A stretch of 64,000 nucleotides of DNA from Comamonas odontotermitis (lineage in GTDB: Bacteria > Pseudomonadota > Gammaproteobacteria > Burkholderiales > Burkholderiaceae_C), in assembly GCF_020080045.1 (NCBI RefSeq), contig NZ_CP083451.1:2604001-2668000 (forward strand), written 5' to 3'. Of the stretch, positions 44,141-55,321 are shown piece after piece. Position numbers and translations under genes: made by a program. Numbering within the stretch: the first letter of the stretch is position 1; every line of letters starts with the position of its first letter. The notes below the pieces were generated by a model that saw only the letters and a list, made by a program, of their open reading frames with translations, made no database searches and was not told the origin of the DNA.

Positions 44141-46000
44141 TCAAGGCTTGGCTGTTTCTGCCGTCAACGGTGGCAGCCGCGCCCACCAGTTGTTGATGAC
44201 CCAGGTTTCCCCCGGCGCATAGGCCGGAATCTGCGGCGGCACAACCAGGCGCCAGGCGTCGTACACCATGCGGTGGCTGCCTGCGTAGTACTGCGGAATC
44301 AGGTAGTGGCCTGCAACAATGATGCGCTCAAGCGCATGGCAGGCCGGCAGCAGCTGCTCCTCGGTCTTGGCACTGCTCATCTGGGCGATCATGGCGTCGA
44401 CGGCGGGGCTCTTCAAGCCGATGAAGTTGCCCGAGCCTTCCTGATCGGCAGCGGCACTGCCAAACAGCTCTGCATATTCCTGGCCCGGGTTGTTGGTGCC
44501 GGGAATGTTGAGCGTGATGATGTCAAAATCAAACTTGTCCATGCGCTGCTGGTACAGCGCGAAATCCACCACGCGCAGCTTGAGCGTGATGCCCAACTTT
44601 TCCAGGTTGCGTGTCCAGGCGCTGACCACCTTGGCGCCCCCTTCGCTGCTGTCCAGGTATTCCAGTACCAGCGGCTCACCCTTGGCATTGCGCAGCAGGC
44701 CGTCGCTGCCCACTTTCCAGCCCGCATCTGCCAACAGCTTCTGCGCCTTGCGCAGATTGCCGCGCAGGGTATGTTCGCCCCCCGCTTCGCCTGAGGCACC
44801 GTCCGTGCGGGGCGGCTCCTGGATGGGATCCAAGGTTCCCGCAGGCAAATCCTTTTCAAAAGGCTGGAGCAAGGCCAGTTCGGCTGCGCTGGGCGCGCCA
44901 TGGGTCTCGCAGGCCGTGTTGCCAAACAGGCCATGCACCCGCTGGTAGGCGCCATAGAACATCTGGCGACTCATCCACTCAAAATCGTAGGCCAGTCCCA
45001 AGGCCTGCCTTACGCGCGCATCCTGCAAGAGCGGGCGGCGGGTGTTCAGAAAATAGCTTTGAAAGCCCGACGGCAGCTTGTTGGCAAAATCCCCCTTGCG
45101 CAGCTCTCCGCTGTCAAAACGCTTGCCATAGAGGCGCCGCGCCCAGTCGCCTGCGCTGAAAAAACGCATCAGGTCGAATTCGCCCGCCTTCAAGGCCTCC
45201 AGCCGTGCCGTGCTGTCCCGGTAGATCTTGATGGTGACCTTGTCGAAGTTGTTGCTGCCCACGCGCACCGGCAGATTCTTGCCCCAATAGCCCGGGTCGC
45301 GCACGTAGGTGATGTCCTTGCCGAAGTTGACCGGCCCGATCTTGTACGGGCCGCTGCCGATCGGAATGTCGGTCACGATCTGGTCAAACGGCTTGGCCTT
45401 GCCATCATCGCCCTTGCCCCAGTCGCGGCTGAAGACCGGCAGACCGCCCACCGTCAGCGGCAGATCGCGGTTGGGCTTTTTGAAGCGAAAGCGCACGGTA
45501 CGGTCGTCAACCACATCGCAGCCGTCCACATCCACCAGCAGGGTTTTATACCCGGGTGATACATATTTGCTGATCAGCGTTTCATAGCTGTGTTTCACAT
45601 CCTGCGCGGTGACGGGCTTGCCATTGTGAAAGCGCGCCTCCTTGCGCAGCCGGAAGGTGGCAGACAGGCCGTCTGGCGCCACCACCACATCCTCGGCCAG
45701 CAGGCCGTAGCCGGTGGCCGTTTCGTCCAGGCTGCCGGTCAGCAGGCTCTCGAACAGCATGTCGCTCAGGTAGGCCGGGGGCGAGCCCTTGATCGTGAAC
45801 GGGTTGTATTTGTCGAAGGTGGAGTAACGCAGGCCGCTCACCAGCCGCAGCTCACCGCCCTTGGGGGCGTCTGGGTTGACATAGCCAAAATGCTTGAAAT
45901 CCGCGCCATAGCGCGGCTCGCCCCACAGGGCATAGGCATGGTTGGCCCAGGCAGGAGCGGCAGCGGCCGCACACAATATCAGCGGAAGGCAAAAGCGCAT
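44141..46000 (-). CDS. yejA: extracellular solute-binding protein YejA
   Basis: This 619-residue family-5 binding protein has signal peptide [19 protein letters not shown], then [36 protein letters not shown] and [26 protein letters not shown]. It should capture oligopeptides for YejBEF. It is first in the yej gene set on the minus strand. Confidence 0.93.
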   Translation of the reverse strand: MRFCLPLILCAAAAAPAWANHAYALWGEPRYGADFKHFGYVNPDAPKGGELRLVSGLRYSTFDKYNPFTIKGSPPAYLSDMLFESLLTGSLDETATGYGLLAEDVVVAPDGLSATFRLRKEARFHNGKPVTAQDVKHSYETLISKYVSPGYKTLLVDVDGCDVVDDRTVRFRFKKPNRDLPLTVGGLPVFSRDWGKGDDGKAKPFDQIVTDIPIGSGPYKIGPVNFGKDITYVRDPGYWGKNLPVRVGSNNFDKVTIKIYRDSTARLEALKAGEFDLMRFFSAGDWARRLYGKRFDSGELRKGDFANKLPSGFQSYFLNTRRPLLQDARVRQALGLAYDFEWMSRQMFYGAYQRVHGLFGNTACETHGAPSAAELALLQPFEKDLPAGTLDPIQEPPRTDGASGEAGGEHTLRGNLRKAQKLLADAGWKVGSDGLLRNAKGEPLVLEYLDSSEGGAKVVSAWTRNLEKLGITLKLRVVDFALYQQRMDKFDFDIITLNIPGTNNPGQEYAELFGSAAADQEGSGNFIGLKSPAVDAMIAQMSSAKTEEQLLPACHALERIIVAGHYLIPQYYAGSHRMVYDAWRLVVPPQIPAYAPGETWVINNWWARLPPLTAETAKP

Positions 46001-46110
46001 GCGACAATTCTGCCTCAGCCGGGGGCCTTGCTGCGCATTTTGTGGCGAATGGGCGTCCGACCATTTTTTGGCCGGTCTGCATTGGATCGGTACTTATCAG
46101 GAGAAGAACA

Positions 46111-46911
46111 ATGGGTTTTCTGACCGGCAAGAAGCTGCTGATCACGGGTGTGCTGTCCAACCGCTCCATCGCCTACGGCATTGCCAAGGCCTGCCACGAA
46201 CAAGGCGCCGAGCTGGCTTTCAGCTATGTGGGTGAGCGTTTCAAGGACCGCATCACCGAATTTGCCGCCGAATTCAACTCCAGCCTGATTTTTGACTGCG
46301 ATGTGGCCGATGACGCACAGATCGAAGCCATGTTCAAGGGCCTGGGCGAGGCCTGGGGCAAGTTCGACGGCTTTGTGCATTCGATCGGCTTTGCACCGCG
46401 CGAGGCGATTGCCGGCAACTTCCTCGACGGCCTCTCGCGCGAAGGCTTCCGCATTGCGCATGACATCAGCGCCTACAGCTTTCCCGCCATGGCCAAGGCT
46501 GCACTGCCTTACCTGAACGACAAGTCATCGCTGCTGACCCTGTCGTACCTGGGAGCCCTGCGCTCCATCCCCAACTACAACACCATGGGCCTGGCCAAGG
46601 CATCGCTGGAAGCATCGGTGCGCTACCTGGCCGAGGCCGTGGGCCGCACCGAAGACGGCCGCGCCATCCGTGCCAACGGCATCTCGGCCGGCCCGATCAA
46701 GACGCTGGCTGCCTCCGGCATCAAGGATTTCGGCAAGCTGCTGGGCCGCGTGGCCGATGCCGCCCCGCTGCGCCGCAACGTGACCATTGAAGACGTGGGC
46801 AACGTCGCCGCCTTCCTGCTGAGCGACCTGGCCTCGGGCGTGACCGCCGAGATCACCTACGTGGACGGCGGCTTCAGCCAGACAGCAGGCCTGTCGGCCG
46901 ACCAGGTGTAA
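46111..46911 (+). CDS. fabI: enoyl-[acyl-carrier-protein] reductase FabI
   Basis: FabI reduces trans-2-enoyl-ACP with NADH, the last step of each fatty-acid elongation round, and is the triclosan target. Start ATG 46111 follows CAGGAG. The 266-residue SDR-fold protein has [18 protein letters not shown] and the active-site Tyr146, Tyr156 and Lys163 ([19 protein letters not shown]), then [17 protein letters not shown]. Confidence 0.96.
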   Translation: MGFLTGKKLLITGVLSNRSIAYGIAKACHEQGAELAFSYVGERFKDRITEFAAEFNSSLIFDCDVADDAQIEAMFKGLGEAWGKFDGFVHSIGFAPREAIAGNFLDGLSREGFRIAHDISAYSFPAMAKAALPYLNDKSSLLTLSYLGALRSIPNYNTMGLAKASLEASVRYLAEAVGRTEDGRAIRANGISAGPIKTLAASGIKDFGKLLGRVADAAPLRRNVTIEDVGNVAAFLLSDLASGVTAEITYVDGGFSQTAGLSADQV

Positions 46912-46943
46912 GAAGCAGCCCCCGCTTTTTCCGGATAAAAAGG

Positions 46944-46975
46944 GCCCCGCAAACGGTTGCGTTTGCGGGGCTTTT
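46944..46975 (+). terminator. terminator of fabI
   Basis: GCCCCGCAAAC-GGTTGC-GTTTGCGGGGC followed by TTTTC is a perfect 11-bp stem. Confidence 0.9.
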
Positions 46976-47018
46976 CTATCGGTTCGAAACCATTACCGGC
47001 GATAAAACAGATCACAAT

Positions 47019-48035
47019 TCATCTATCGCCACGGCCTTTTGCCAGCATGTGCATGATCAGACGAATCAGCACGTCCTTTTGCGAGGGATGAGATTCGGCC
47101 ACCAAAAGCGCCAAGGCCGCCAAACCAACGTCATTGATCACAGGCTGGCCCTCAGAATCCAGCAACCGCCCATTTCGATGCAGGAACTCGACAAATAAAA
47201 ATGCGCCACTGCGCTTATTACCGTCCGCAAATGGATGGTTCTTGATCACAAAATACAGCAAATGGGCGGCTTTGGACTCAATGCTCGGATAAGCGGGTTC
47301 GCCGAACACGCTTTGGTCCAGATTGCCCAGTAGCGCGCCCAGTCCATCTCCCCGCTCTTTTGCAAACAGTTCGGTCGCCTCACCTCGTCGCATCAAATCG
47401 GCCTTAAGACCGGCCAGTGCCATTCGGGCTTGATCAACGGTTGGCAACCGACCGCCCGGTTGGGCAAATGGCTCGGTAAGCAAGCCTTCGTCGTAGCGTT
47501 GCAGCCATAAAAAGGCATGGGTGTAACGCGTCACGATATCCACCAGCCCGCGACCGGTTTCTACCGTCAATTCCGGTATCTGTGCCGCCTTGCGCACCAA
47601 CTCCAATGCCGTGTGCAGTTCTGCAGCGTTTGCTTCCAATCTGTGACGATGGAGGGTGTAGCCTCGCGTGAGGTGTTCGCGAAGCACTCCTGTGGCCCAT
47701 TGGCGAAACTGCACGCCTTGTTGCGATTTGACCCGGTATCCGACAGAGATGATGACATCCAGGTTGTAAAAGCGTACGGGCCTATCGGAATGGGCAACGT
47801 GCAAAATTTGCACATTGCTTTCTTCTGCCAACTCGCCTTCCTTGAACACATTGCGGATATGCTTGGTAATTACCGAGCGCTCGCGGCCAAAAAGCTGGGT
47901 CATCTGCTCCTGGCTGAGCCAAACGGTATCGCCCTGCACTCGCACATCGACCAGGCCTTGCGGCCCGGAGTAAATGGCAATGGGATGAATTGCATCATGC
48001 ATGTCTGGTATTACATCAGAACAAAGGGATTGCAC
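47019..48035 (-). CDS. RhuM-type virulence protein fused to Fic/Doc domain
   Basis: This 338-residue two-domain protein has an N-terminal RhuM domain (VDVRVQGDTVWLSQEQMTQLFGRERSVITKHIRNVFKEGEL; RFYNLDVIISVGYRVKSQQGVQFRQWATGVL) and a C-terminal Fic/Doc domain with HPFADGNKRSGAFLF near residue 264. HPFxDGNKR is the Doc-like form of the motif, and Doc is a kinase, while classical Fic enzymes are AMPylators. No antitoxin gene is adjacent. Composition differs somewhat from neighbours, suggesting transfer. Met12 (MHDAIHPIAIY) is an alternative start. Confidence 0.8.
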   Translation of the reverse strand: MQSLCSDVIPDMHDAIHPIAIYSGPQGLVDVRVQGDTVWLSQEQMTQLFGRERSVITKHIRNVFKEGELAEESNVQILHVAHSDRPVRFYNLDVIISVGYRVKSQQGVQFRQWATGVLREHLTRGYTLHRHRLEANAAELHTALELVRKAAQIPELTVETGRGLVDIVTRYTHAFLWLQRYDEGLLTEPFAQPGGRLPTVDQARMALAGLKADLMRRGEATELFAKERGDGLGALLGNLDQSVFGEPAYPSIESKAAHLLYFVIKNHPFADGNKRSGAFLFVEFLHRNGRLLDSEGQPVINDVGLAALALLVAESHPSQKDVLIRLIMHMLAKGRGDR

Positions 48036-48115
48036 TAACCCTTTTTGAGTTGGGCCTCAATATTGGAGGCCAACTTATACGCAGCAACCGCTGACAGCTA
48101 TTATTTTTATAAACC

Positions 48116-50590
48116 TCAGTGGTAGCGCTTGAGCCGCAGCGCATTGCCCAGCACGAACACGCTCGACATGGCCATGGCGCCTGCGGCAAACACCGGCGAC
48201 AGCAGCGTGCCGTAGAACGGGTACAGCAGACCTGCAGCGACCGGAATGAGCGCCACGTTGTAGGCAAAGGCCCAGAACAGGTTCTGGTGGATATTGCGCA
48301 TCGTGGCGCGCGACAGGCCGATGGCGGTGACCACACCGCGCATGTCACCGCCCATCAGCACCACATCGGCCGATTCGATGGCGATATCGGTGCCCGTGCC
48401 AATGGCCACGCCCACATCGGCCTCGGCCAGCGCAGGGGCGTCGTTGATGCCGTCGCCCACATAGGCGAGCGCACCATGCTCGGCCCGCAGGCGCTTGACG
48501 GCGTCAACCTTGCCATCAGGCAGCACTTCGGCCACCACCTCGTCAATGCCCAGCTGCCGGGCAATCGCTTCGCCAGTGCGGCGGTTGTCGCCCGTGATCA
48601 TGGCCACCTTCAGCCCCATGGCATGCAGGCCATCAATGGCCGCCCGCGTGGTGGGTTTGATCGGGTCGGCCACCGCAATCATGGCAGCCAGCTGGCCGTT
48701 GATGGCCGTATACAGCGGCGTCTTGCCTTCGGCACCCAGACGTGCGGCATCTTCGGCGAATACCGAGACATCGGCTCCCAGTTGCGCCATCATGCGGTCG
48801 GCGCCCACCTCTACCCGGGCGCCGCCCACCTGGGCCCGCACCCCAAAGCCGGTCACCGATTCAAATCCGGCCAGTTGCGGCATCTGCAGGCCTTCCGCCT
48901 TGGCGGCTTGCACGATGGCCTGCGCAATCGGGTGCTCGGACTGGCTCTCGACGGCTGCCACCGCAGACAGCACCGCAGCGCGCTCAAAGCCGGGCGCCAG
49001 CACCAGGTCGGTCAGGGCAGGCTTGCCTTCGGTCAAGGTACCGGTCTTGTCAACGGCTACGACCTTGGCGTCCTTGAGCAGTTGCAGGGCTTCGCCCTTG
49101 CGCAGCAGCACGCCCAGCTGCGCAGCGCGGCCCGTGGCCACCATGATGGAAGTGGGCGTGGCCAGCCCCATGGCACACGGGCAGGCAATGATCAGCACCG
49201 CCACGGCGTTGACCAGGGCAAAACTGAGCGCAGGCGCGGGCCCTGCCAGCAGCCATACTGCAAATGTGAGCACGGCGGCAATCATCACGGCCGGCACGAA
49301 CCACATGGTCACCTTGTCCACCACCGCCTGAATCGGCAGCTTGCCGCCCTGCGCCTGCTCCACCATGCGGATGATCTGCGCCAGCACCGTCCCTGCCCCC
49401 ACCTTAGTAGCTTCCAGGGTCAGCGCGCCCTTCTGGTTGACAGTGCCGCCCACCACCTCGGCGCCCACCTCCTTGCGCACGGGCACCGGCTCACCGCTGA
49501 TCATGGATTCATCCACAAAGCTGTCGCCTGCGGTCACCACGCCGTCGACGGGAATGCGCTCACCTGGGCGCACCTGCACGGCATCACCCTGGCGCACCTC
49601 GGCAATCGCCACCTCCACCCACTCACCACTGCGCTGCACCAGCGCAGTCTTGGCCTGCAGTTGCACCAGGCGCTTGATGGCCGCAGAGGTATTGCCCTTG
49701 GCCTTGGCCTCCATGAAGCGGCCCAGCAGGATCAGCGCAATGATGACCGCTGCCGCCTCGAAATACACATTGACCGTGCCCGCCGGCAGCCACGACGGCG
49801 CAAATGTGGCCACCACGGAGTAGAGATACGCCGCAGACGTACCCACCGCCACCAGGGAATTCATATCGGGCGCTGCGCGCAACAACGCTGGAATGCCCTT
49901 GGCGAAAAAGCGCCGCCCAGGCCCCGCCAGCGCCAGCGTCGTCAGCACAAACTGCAGCAGCCAACTGGCCTGCTGCGGCAGCCACTGGCTGACCCAATGG
50001 TGAAAGCCGGGGATCAGGTGCCCACCCATCTCCAGCACAAACACCGGCAAGGCCAGAGCCGTGGCAATGAGCAGGTCACGCTTCAAGGCCTGCAATTCAT
50101 GCTGCTGGCGCTCGCTTTGCTGATCGGCGGCCGCCGTAGCGTCCTGTATCGGCCGGGCTTCATAACCTGCCTTGGCCACCGCCGCCAGCAAAGCTGGCAG
50201 CGCCACTTCGCCCGTGGCCTTGATGGATGCCCGCTCGGTGGCCAGATTCACGGTGGCGCCTTGCACGCCTGGCACGGCCTTCAAGGCACGCTCGACCCGG
50301 CCGACGCAGGACGCGCAGGTCATGCCCTCCACGGCCAGCTCAATCTGCTGCACAGGCACGGCATAGCCCGCCTTGGCGATGGCTGCAATGGCATCACCGC
50401 CCACAGCCGATGCCTGCGCGTCGGCAGCCAACTGCAGGCTGGCACGCTCGGTCGCCAGATTCACCGAGGCACTTTGCACGCCCGGCACGGCTTGGAGGGC
50501 ACGCTCCACCCGCCCTACGCAGGATGCGCAAGTCATCCCTTCAATGGGCAGCTCCAGCGTGGCGGGGTTCTTCAGGATTGCTTGGGTCAT
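48116..50590 (-). CDS. copA: copper-translocating P-type ATPase with two HMA domains
   Basis: This 824-residue P1B ATPase has two N-terminal metal-binding domains, each with [15 protein letters not shown] (near residues 19 and 89). The CPC motif [11 protein letters not shown] is near residue 468, the phosphorylated DKTGTLTEG near 513, then [12 protein letters not shown] and [17 protein letters not shown]. It exports Cu(I) from the cytosol. No CueR gene is next to it in the window. The regulatory sequence should lie in 50591-50700. Confidence 0.92.
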   Translation of the reverse strand: MTQAILKNPATLELPIEGMTCASCVGRVERALQAVPGVQSASVNLATERASLQLAADAQASAVGGDAIAAIAKAGYAVPVQQIELAVEGMTCASCVGRVERALKAVPGVQGATVNLATERASIKATGEVALPALLAAVAKAGYEARPIQDATAAADQQSERQQHELQALKRDLLIATALALPVFVLEMGGHLIPGFHHWVSQWLPQQASWLLQFVLTTLALAGPGRRFFAKGIPALLRAAPDMNSLVAVGTSAAYLYSVVATFAPSWLPAGTVNVYFEAAAVIIALILLGRFMEAKAKGNTSAAIKRLVQLQAKTALVQRSGEWVEVAIAEVRQGDAVQVRPGERIPVDGVVTAGDSFVDESMISGEPVPVRKEVGAEVVGGTVNQKGALTLEATKVGAGTVLAQIIRMVEQAQGGKLPIQAVVDKVTMWFVPAVMIAAVLTFAVWLLAGPAPALSFALVNAVAVLIIACPCAMGLATPTSIMVATGRAAQLGVLLRKGEALQLLKDAKVVAVDKTGTLTEGKPALTDLVLAPGFERAAVLSAVAAVESQSEHPIAQAIVQAAKAEGLQMPQLAGFESVTGFGVRAQVGGARVEVGADRMMAQLGADVSVFAEDAARLGAEGKTPLYTAINGQLAAMIAVADPIKPTTRAAIDGLHAMGLKVAMITGDNRRTGEAIARQLGIDEVVAEVLPDGKVDAVKRLRAEHGALAYVGDGINDAPALAEADVGVAIGTGTDIAIESADVVLMGGDMRGVVTAIGLSRATMRNIHQNLFWAFAYNVALIPVAAGLLYPFYGTLLSPVFAAGAMAMSSVFVLGNALRLKRYH

Positions 50591-50831
50591 GGCGTTCTCA
50601 TCTTTGTTGGATCACGTTGTCCGCCACTCTAAAGATTGCCATGGTGTGAAGGTCAAGCGCAGGGTTTGCCGGTTGGCAACAACAGCCATTTTGGCCACCA
50701 ACCCTTATGCAGCATACGCAATGCATTCATTTTTTATAGCAGGCGTTGCCAAACGACGGGCGGCATGGCCTGGATTGGGGGGCGAGCGCTAGCATGCAGC
50801 CATTCTTTTCATGCGGTATTCAAAGGCCCCC

Positions 50832-51704
50832 ATGCTCCCCACGCATATTCCACCCCGATTGCGCTATTGGTTGTTTGGCTTGCTGCTCCTCATCGTCTCC
50901 GCTGCACAGGCCGCCGACAGACCCGCCCTGTGGCTGGCACAGAAGTACCCGGGAGGTCTGGATCTGCAGCAGTACTGGGTGAGCGAAAAGTACGACGGCG
51001 TGCGTGGCTACTGGGACGGAACTGCATTGTGGACGCGCCAGGGCGAGCGTATTGCCCCGCCTGCCTGGTTCACCACAGGCTGGCCCGCAACGCCAGTGGA
51101 AGGCGAGCTGTGGGCGGGGCGCGGCCGCTTTGCCGATGCCCAATCCACCGCACGCAAGGTTGTGCCCGCCGATGCCGAATGGCGCCGTATCCGCTTCATG
51201 CTGTTTGACGCGCCCGCCACGCCCGGCCCCTTTGGTGCGCGCCTCCCAGCACTCGCACAGTTTGAAAAGGCAGCGAACCAGCCCTGGGTGCAAGCCGCAC
51301 CGCAATGGAAGGAAACCAGCGAAGCCAGTTTGCTGAAACGCATGGCGCGCGTCGTCAAGGAAGGCGGCGAAGGCCTGATGCTGCACAAGGCGAGTGCCCC
51401 GTACCGCAGCGGCCGGGGCGACGATGTACTCAAACTCAAACCGCAGGACGATGCCGAGGCGCAGGTGATCGGCCATATCCCCGGCAAAGGCAAATACGCA
51501 GGCCAGACCGGCGCCCTGCTGGTACGCACAACGACAGGCCTGGAATTCAGGCTGGGCAGCGGCCTCAAAGATGCGGACCGCCTGCATCCGCCCGTCACCG
51601 GCACTTGGGTCACCTACCGCTACCGGGGCTTGCACGACAGCGGCTTGCCGCGCTTTGCCAGCTATTGGCGCGTGCGCGAAGACGCAACGCCCGTTGCCCC
51701 GTGA
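50832..51704 (+). CDS. exported ATP-dependent DNA ligase (LigE-like)
   Basis: The start at 50832 gives a signal peptide MLPTHIPPRLRYWLFGLLLLIVSAAQAA; an ATG at 50811 is also possible. Ligase motif I is SEKYDGVRGYWDG with the nucleophilic lysine at residue 53; VEGELWAGRGRF, GEGLMLH and DDVLKLKPQDDAEAQVIG give motifs III, IV and V. Minimal LigE ligases act in the periplasm and have been linked to DNA uptake or extracellular DNA. Length is normal. Confidence 0.85.
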   Translation: MLPTHIPPRLRYWLFGLLLLIVSAAQAADRPALWLAQKYPGGLDLQQYWVSEKYDGVRGYWDGTALWTRQGERIAPPAWFTTGWPATPVEGELWAGRGRFADAQSTARKVVPADAEWRRIRFMLFDAPATPGPFGARLPALAQFEKAANQPWVQAAPQWKETSEASLLKRMARVVKEGGEGLMLHKASAPYRSGRGDDVLKLKPQDDAEAQVIGHIPGKGKYAGQTGALLVRTTTGLEFRLGSGLKDADRLHPPVTGTWVTYRYRGLHDSGLPRFASYWRVREDATPVAP

Positions 51705-51830
51705 TTGATACGCTTCAAAAAGCGTCGCTAAAAGCGCTTGACTGGCAGGCGCTCTACTTCATTTTCAAGCTGAAACCCCGCAGGATTCATCTCCCCGGCC
51801 TCACCACGCCGACAAGTACCGGCAACCATA

Positions 51831-51859
51831 AAAAAAGCAGCAACGCAGTGCTGCTTTTT
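51831..51859. terminator. bidirectional terminator
   Basis: AAAAAAGCAGCA-ACGCAG-TGCTGCTTTTT lies between the convergent ligase and decarboxylase genes. Confidence 0.85.
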
Positions 51860-51888
51860 GCTTTCGAGCCGAGAGACCCGAGCGCCTG

Positions 51889-54438
51889 TCAGGCCTTGGG
51901 CGTACGCGGCTTGGGTGCCTTGGCAGCCCTGGTGGACTTGGCAGCGGCCTGCGGAGCCTTCTCCACAGGCGAGATCTTGCCGACGCTGGCGTCGCCTACA
52001 GGCTTTTCAGCCTTCAGCGCCTTCTTCATGGCCGCTTCCGTCTTGATCTTGCCGGATTTGGCGGGCGCACGGCCTGCCAGCATGGGGCTGGTTTTCTTGC
52101 CAGCGGCCACGGGCGCCGAGATCACCTGCGTCTGCACGGCCTGATCGCCCGCATCCAGCGCCACGCAGTCCGCGTAGTAGCGCACTTCGCCCTTGTCGTC
52201 CACCAGCTCCACGAGGCCGTGGATATCGGTCTCGAAGCCGGGGCAGAGTTTGGAGAATTCGCGCGCGAAGATGAGGTAATCGACAATCTTGCGGTTGAAG
52301 ACTTCACCTGGAATCAACAGCGGAATGCCCGGTGGGTATGGCGTTACCAGACCCACGGTCACGCGGCCTTCCAGGTGGTCGATCTCGACGCGGTCCGTCT
52401 TGCGGCGGGCAATGTGCGCGTAGGCGTCCGAGGGCTTCATCGCAGGCGTCAGCTCCGACAGGTACATCTCGGTCGTCAGGCGCGCGATGTCGTACTTGGC
52501 GTAGAGCTCATGCACATGCTGGCACAGGTCACGCAAGCCCATGCGCTCGTAGACCTTGTGCTGCTGGCAGAACTCGGGAAGGATGCGCCACATCGGCTGG
52601 TTCTTCTCGTAGTCGTCCTTGAACTGCTGCAGCGCGGTCAGCATGGTGTTCCAGCGGCCCTTGGTGATGCCGATGGTGAACATGATGAAGAACGAGTACA
52701 GGCCCGTCTTCTCGACCACCACGCCGTGCTCGGCCAGGTACTTGGTCACGATCGATGCTGGAATGCCGGTCTTGTCGAACTTGCCGTCCAGGTTGAGGCC
52801 GGGCGTGACGATGGTCGACTTGATCGGATCGAGCATGTTGAAGCCGTCGGCCAGCTCGCCAAAGCCGTGCCAGCTGTTGGAGCTGGCCTTGCCGCTCTTG
52901 CTCTTCTTGCCCTTGATGATCCAGTCGTCGGCGCGGCCCATGCCCTCTTCGGCCAACTCGTGCGGGCCCCAGACCTTGAACCACCAGTCGTTCTTGCCGA
53001 ACTCGTCTTCCACCTTGCGCATCGCGCGGCGGAAATCCAGGGCCTCGACAATCGACTCCTCCACCAGCGCAGTGCCGCCGGGCGGCTCCATCATGGCGGC
53101 AGCCACGTCGCAGCTGGCGATGATGCTGTACTGCGGACTGGTCGAGGTGTGCATCAGGTACGCCTCGTTGAACAGGTTGAAGTCGAGCTTCTGGGTCTGG
53201 CTGTCCTGCACCAGCACGTGCGATGCCTGGCTGATGCCGGCCAGCAGCTTGTGGATCGACTGCGTGGCATACACGACCGAGTGCTTGGGGCGCGCGCGCT
53301 TCTTGCCCATGGCGTGATAGCTGCCATAGAAGGGGTGGAAAGCCGCGTGCGGCAGCCATGCCTCGTCAAAGTGCAGGTTGTCCACATAGCCATCGAGCTT
53401 TTGCTTGATGGTTTCGGTGTTGTAGAGCACGCCGTCATAGGTGGACTGCGTGAGCGTCAGCACGCGCGGCTTGACCTTCTTGGGGTCCACGCCCTTGAGC
53501 AGCGGATTGGCGGCAATCTTGGCTTCGATGGTCTTGGGCGAGAACTCGCTCTCGTGGATCGGGCCGATGATGCCGAAGTGGTTGCGCGTGGGCTTCAGGA
53601 AGACAGGAATCGCCCCCGTCATGATGATGGAGTGCAGGATGGACTTGTGGCAGTTGCGGTCCACCACCACCACATCCCCGGGCGCCACGGTGTGGTGCCA
53701 CACCATCTTGTTGGAGGTGGACGTGCCGTTGGTCACGAAGAAGCAGTGGTCGGCGTTGAAGATGCGTGCGGCATTGCGCTCGCTCTCGCCGATTGCACCG
53801 TTGTGGTCGAGCAGTTGGCCCAGCTCTTCCACCGCGTTGCAGACGTCGGCGCGCAGCATGTTCTCACCGTAGAACTGGTGGTACATCTGGCCGATGGGGC
53901 TCTTGAGGAAAGCCACGCCGCCGCTGTGGCCGGGGCAGTGCCAGCTGTAGGAGCCGTCTTCCGCGTAATCGAGCAGCGCCTTGAAGAACGGCGGCTGGAT
54001 GCTCTCGAGGTAGTTCTTGGCTTCACGGATGATGTGCTTGGCCACGAACTCGGGCGTGTCCTCGAACATGTGGATGAAGCCGTGCAGCTCGCGCAGGATG
54101 TCGTTAGGCAGGTGGCGGCTGGTCTTGGTCTCGCCATAGATGTAGATCGGCACATCGGGGTTCTTGCGGCGCACTTCGGAGATGAAGTCGCGCACATTGC
54201 GCACGATCAGATCTTCGTCGCCGCCCTGCGTGAATTCCTCGTCATCCACCGACAGGATGAACGCACTGGCGCGGCTTTGCTGCTGTGCGAACTGCGAGAG
54301 ATCGCCATAGCTGGTCACGCCCAGTACCTCGAAGCCCTCTTCCTCGATCGCATGGGCGAGGTCGCGGATGCTCAGACCGGAGGTGTTCTCCGAGCGGAAA
54401 TCCTCGTCGATGATGACGATGGGAAAGCGAAATTTCAT
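51889..54438 (-). CDS. Orn/Lys/Arg decarboxylase with basic C-terminal tail
   Basis: The start at 54438 gives MKFRFPIVIIDEDFRSENTSG. The 849-residue PLP-dependent class III decarboxylase has the wing domain (1-130), core with SWHCPGHSGGVAFLKSPIG and the PLP-binding lysine in ATQSIHKLLAG near residue 393, then PYPPGIPLLIPGEVF. The last 75 residues are a Lys/Ala/Pro-rich tail resembling histone H1 and not found in E. coli SpeF, CadA or AdiA. The exact amino acid substrate (arginine, lysine or ornithine) cannot be decided by eye. Confidence 0.9.
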   Translation of the reverse strand: MKFRFPIVIIDEDFRSENTSGLSIRDLAHAIEEEGFEVLGVTSYGDLSQFAQQQSRASAFILSVDDEEFTQGGDEDLIVRNVRDFISEVRRKNPDVPIYIYGETKTSRHLPNDILRELHGFIHMFEDTPEFVAKHIIREAKNYLESIQPPFFKALLDYAEDGSYSWHCPGHSGGVAFLKSPIGQMYHQFYGENMLRADVCNAVEELGQLLDHNGAIGESERNAARIFNADHCFFVTNGTSTSNKMVWHHTVAPGDVVVVDRNCHKSILHSIIMTGAIPVFLKPTRNHFGIIGPIHESEFSPKTIEAKIAANPLLKGVDPKKVKPRVLTLTQSTYDGVLYNTETIKQKLDGYVDNLHFDEAWLPHAAFHPFYGSYHAMGKKRARPKHSVVYATQSIHKLLAGISQASHVLVQDSQTQKLDFNLFNEAYLMHTSTSPQYSIIASCDVAAAMMEPPGGTALVEESIVEALDFRRAMRKVEDEFGKNDWWFKVWGPHELAEEGMGRADDWIIKGKKSKSGKASSNSWHGFGELADGFNMLDPIKSTIVTPGLNLDGKFDKTGIPASIVTKYLAEHGVVVEKTGLYSFFIMFTIGITKGRWNTMLTALQQFKDDYEKNQPMWRILPEFCQQHKVYERMGLRDLCQHVHELYAKYDIARLTTEMYLSELTPAMKPSDAYAHIARRKTDRVEIDHLEGRVTVGLVTPYPPGIPLLIPGEVFNRKIVDYLIFAREFSKLCPGFETDIHGLVELVDDKGEVRYYADCVALDAGDQAVQTQVISAPVAAGKKTSPMLAGRAPAKSGKIKTEAAMKKALKAEKPVGDASVGKISPVEKAPQAAAKSTRAAKAPKPRTPKA

Positions 54439-54607
54439 GGGCAGTGCCTCACAATGAACAGAGCAAACAACAGACAAGAAAAGAAACAGGCGCGAAGTGT
54501 ACGGAATTTAGAACTCCGTTTTATGTAATGAATGTCAATTGCCGCAAAATTGATCAACATATCGCACAATGCAGCAACAAGTCTGAGCGAACAAGGAGGA
54601 ATCGACA

Positions 54608-55042
54608 ATGGCACTCTCAAGTATCTGGTGGCTGATGGCGGGTATTGCCGTGATTGCCGAGCTGCTGACCGGCACACTGTATCTGCTGATGGTGGCCATT
54701 GGCCTGGCTGCCGCCGCCATTGCCGCGCACCTAGGTGCTGGCGAGACAACGCAGGTAGTGGTGGCTGCGGCTGTGAGCGCGGCAACCGTCCTCGCGTGCT
54801 ACCTGCGGCAAAAGCGCCTGGGCGCCCTGCACAACACCCAGGGGGACCGCAGCATTCACCTCGACATTGGCGAGCAATTGACTGTGGACCACTGGCAGCC
54901 CGACGGCACTGCCCAGGTGCGCTACCGCGGCGCGCAGTGGACTGCCGTTCTGCAGCACGGCACGCAACCCACGGCCAGCGGCCACTACCGCGTTGTGCGG
55001 CTCGATGGCAACCGGCTGATGGTGGAGCCTGCCGCCGCGTAG
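54608..55042 (+). CDS. NfeD-like membrane protein
   Basis: This 144-residue NfeD1b-like protein has paired N-terminal membrane helices (WWLMAGIAVIAELLTGTLYLLMVAIGLAAAAIAAHLG; VVVAAAVSAATVLACYL) then an OB-fold (GEQLTVDHWQPDGTAQVRYRGAQWTAVL). It partners the SPFH protein encoded next on the same strand. A strong AAGGAGG ribosome-binding site precedes it. Confidence 0.88.
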   Translation: MALSSIWWLMAGIAVIAELLTGTLYLLMVAIGLAAAAIAAHLGAGETTQVVVAAAVSAATVLACYLRQKRLGALHNTQGDRSIHLDIGEQLTVDHWQPDGTAQVRYRGAQWTAVLQHGTQPTASGHYRVVRLDGNRLMVEPAAA

Positions 55043-55321
55043 TGCCATCTAGTGTCACCGGCAGGGATGCCGCCCGGGCATGTCGGCGCCACGGCCAGGC
55101 GTGTCTCGATCAAAAGCAGGAAGATCGGCCGCCATCGCGCACCAGTGGTGCGGCCCTGCCTCCAAAACAATAGCATTCACCCACCCAGGTCATTGCGGCG
55201 CCGCATCAGGGCACGCATGTTTTAATCGGGCTACGGGCTCCTATTGAGGCCCACAGGCCCTCGGGCCACTGCCGCCCGCAGTCACTGCGGTCACCGCCGG
55301 AATCCATCCAGAGGAGAACAC
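55043..55321. other. intergenic region between nfeD and SPFH genes
   Basis: This holds 279 bases without a gene. The only clear element is the ribosome-binding site GAGGAG at the end. The gap is longer than usual for an nfeD-SPFH pair and may hold a promoter of its own. Confidence 0.35.

Noticed and set aside
48119..50632. 837-codon plus-strand frame opposite copA
   Set aside because: Antisense shadow of a conserved P-type ATPase with no recognisable motif.
52219..54528. 769-codon plus-strand frame opposite the decarboxylase
   Set aside because: Antisense shadow; the decarboxylase motifs on the minus strand are decisive.
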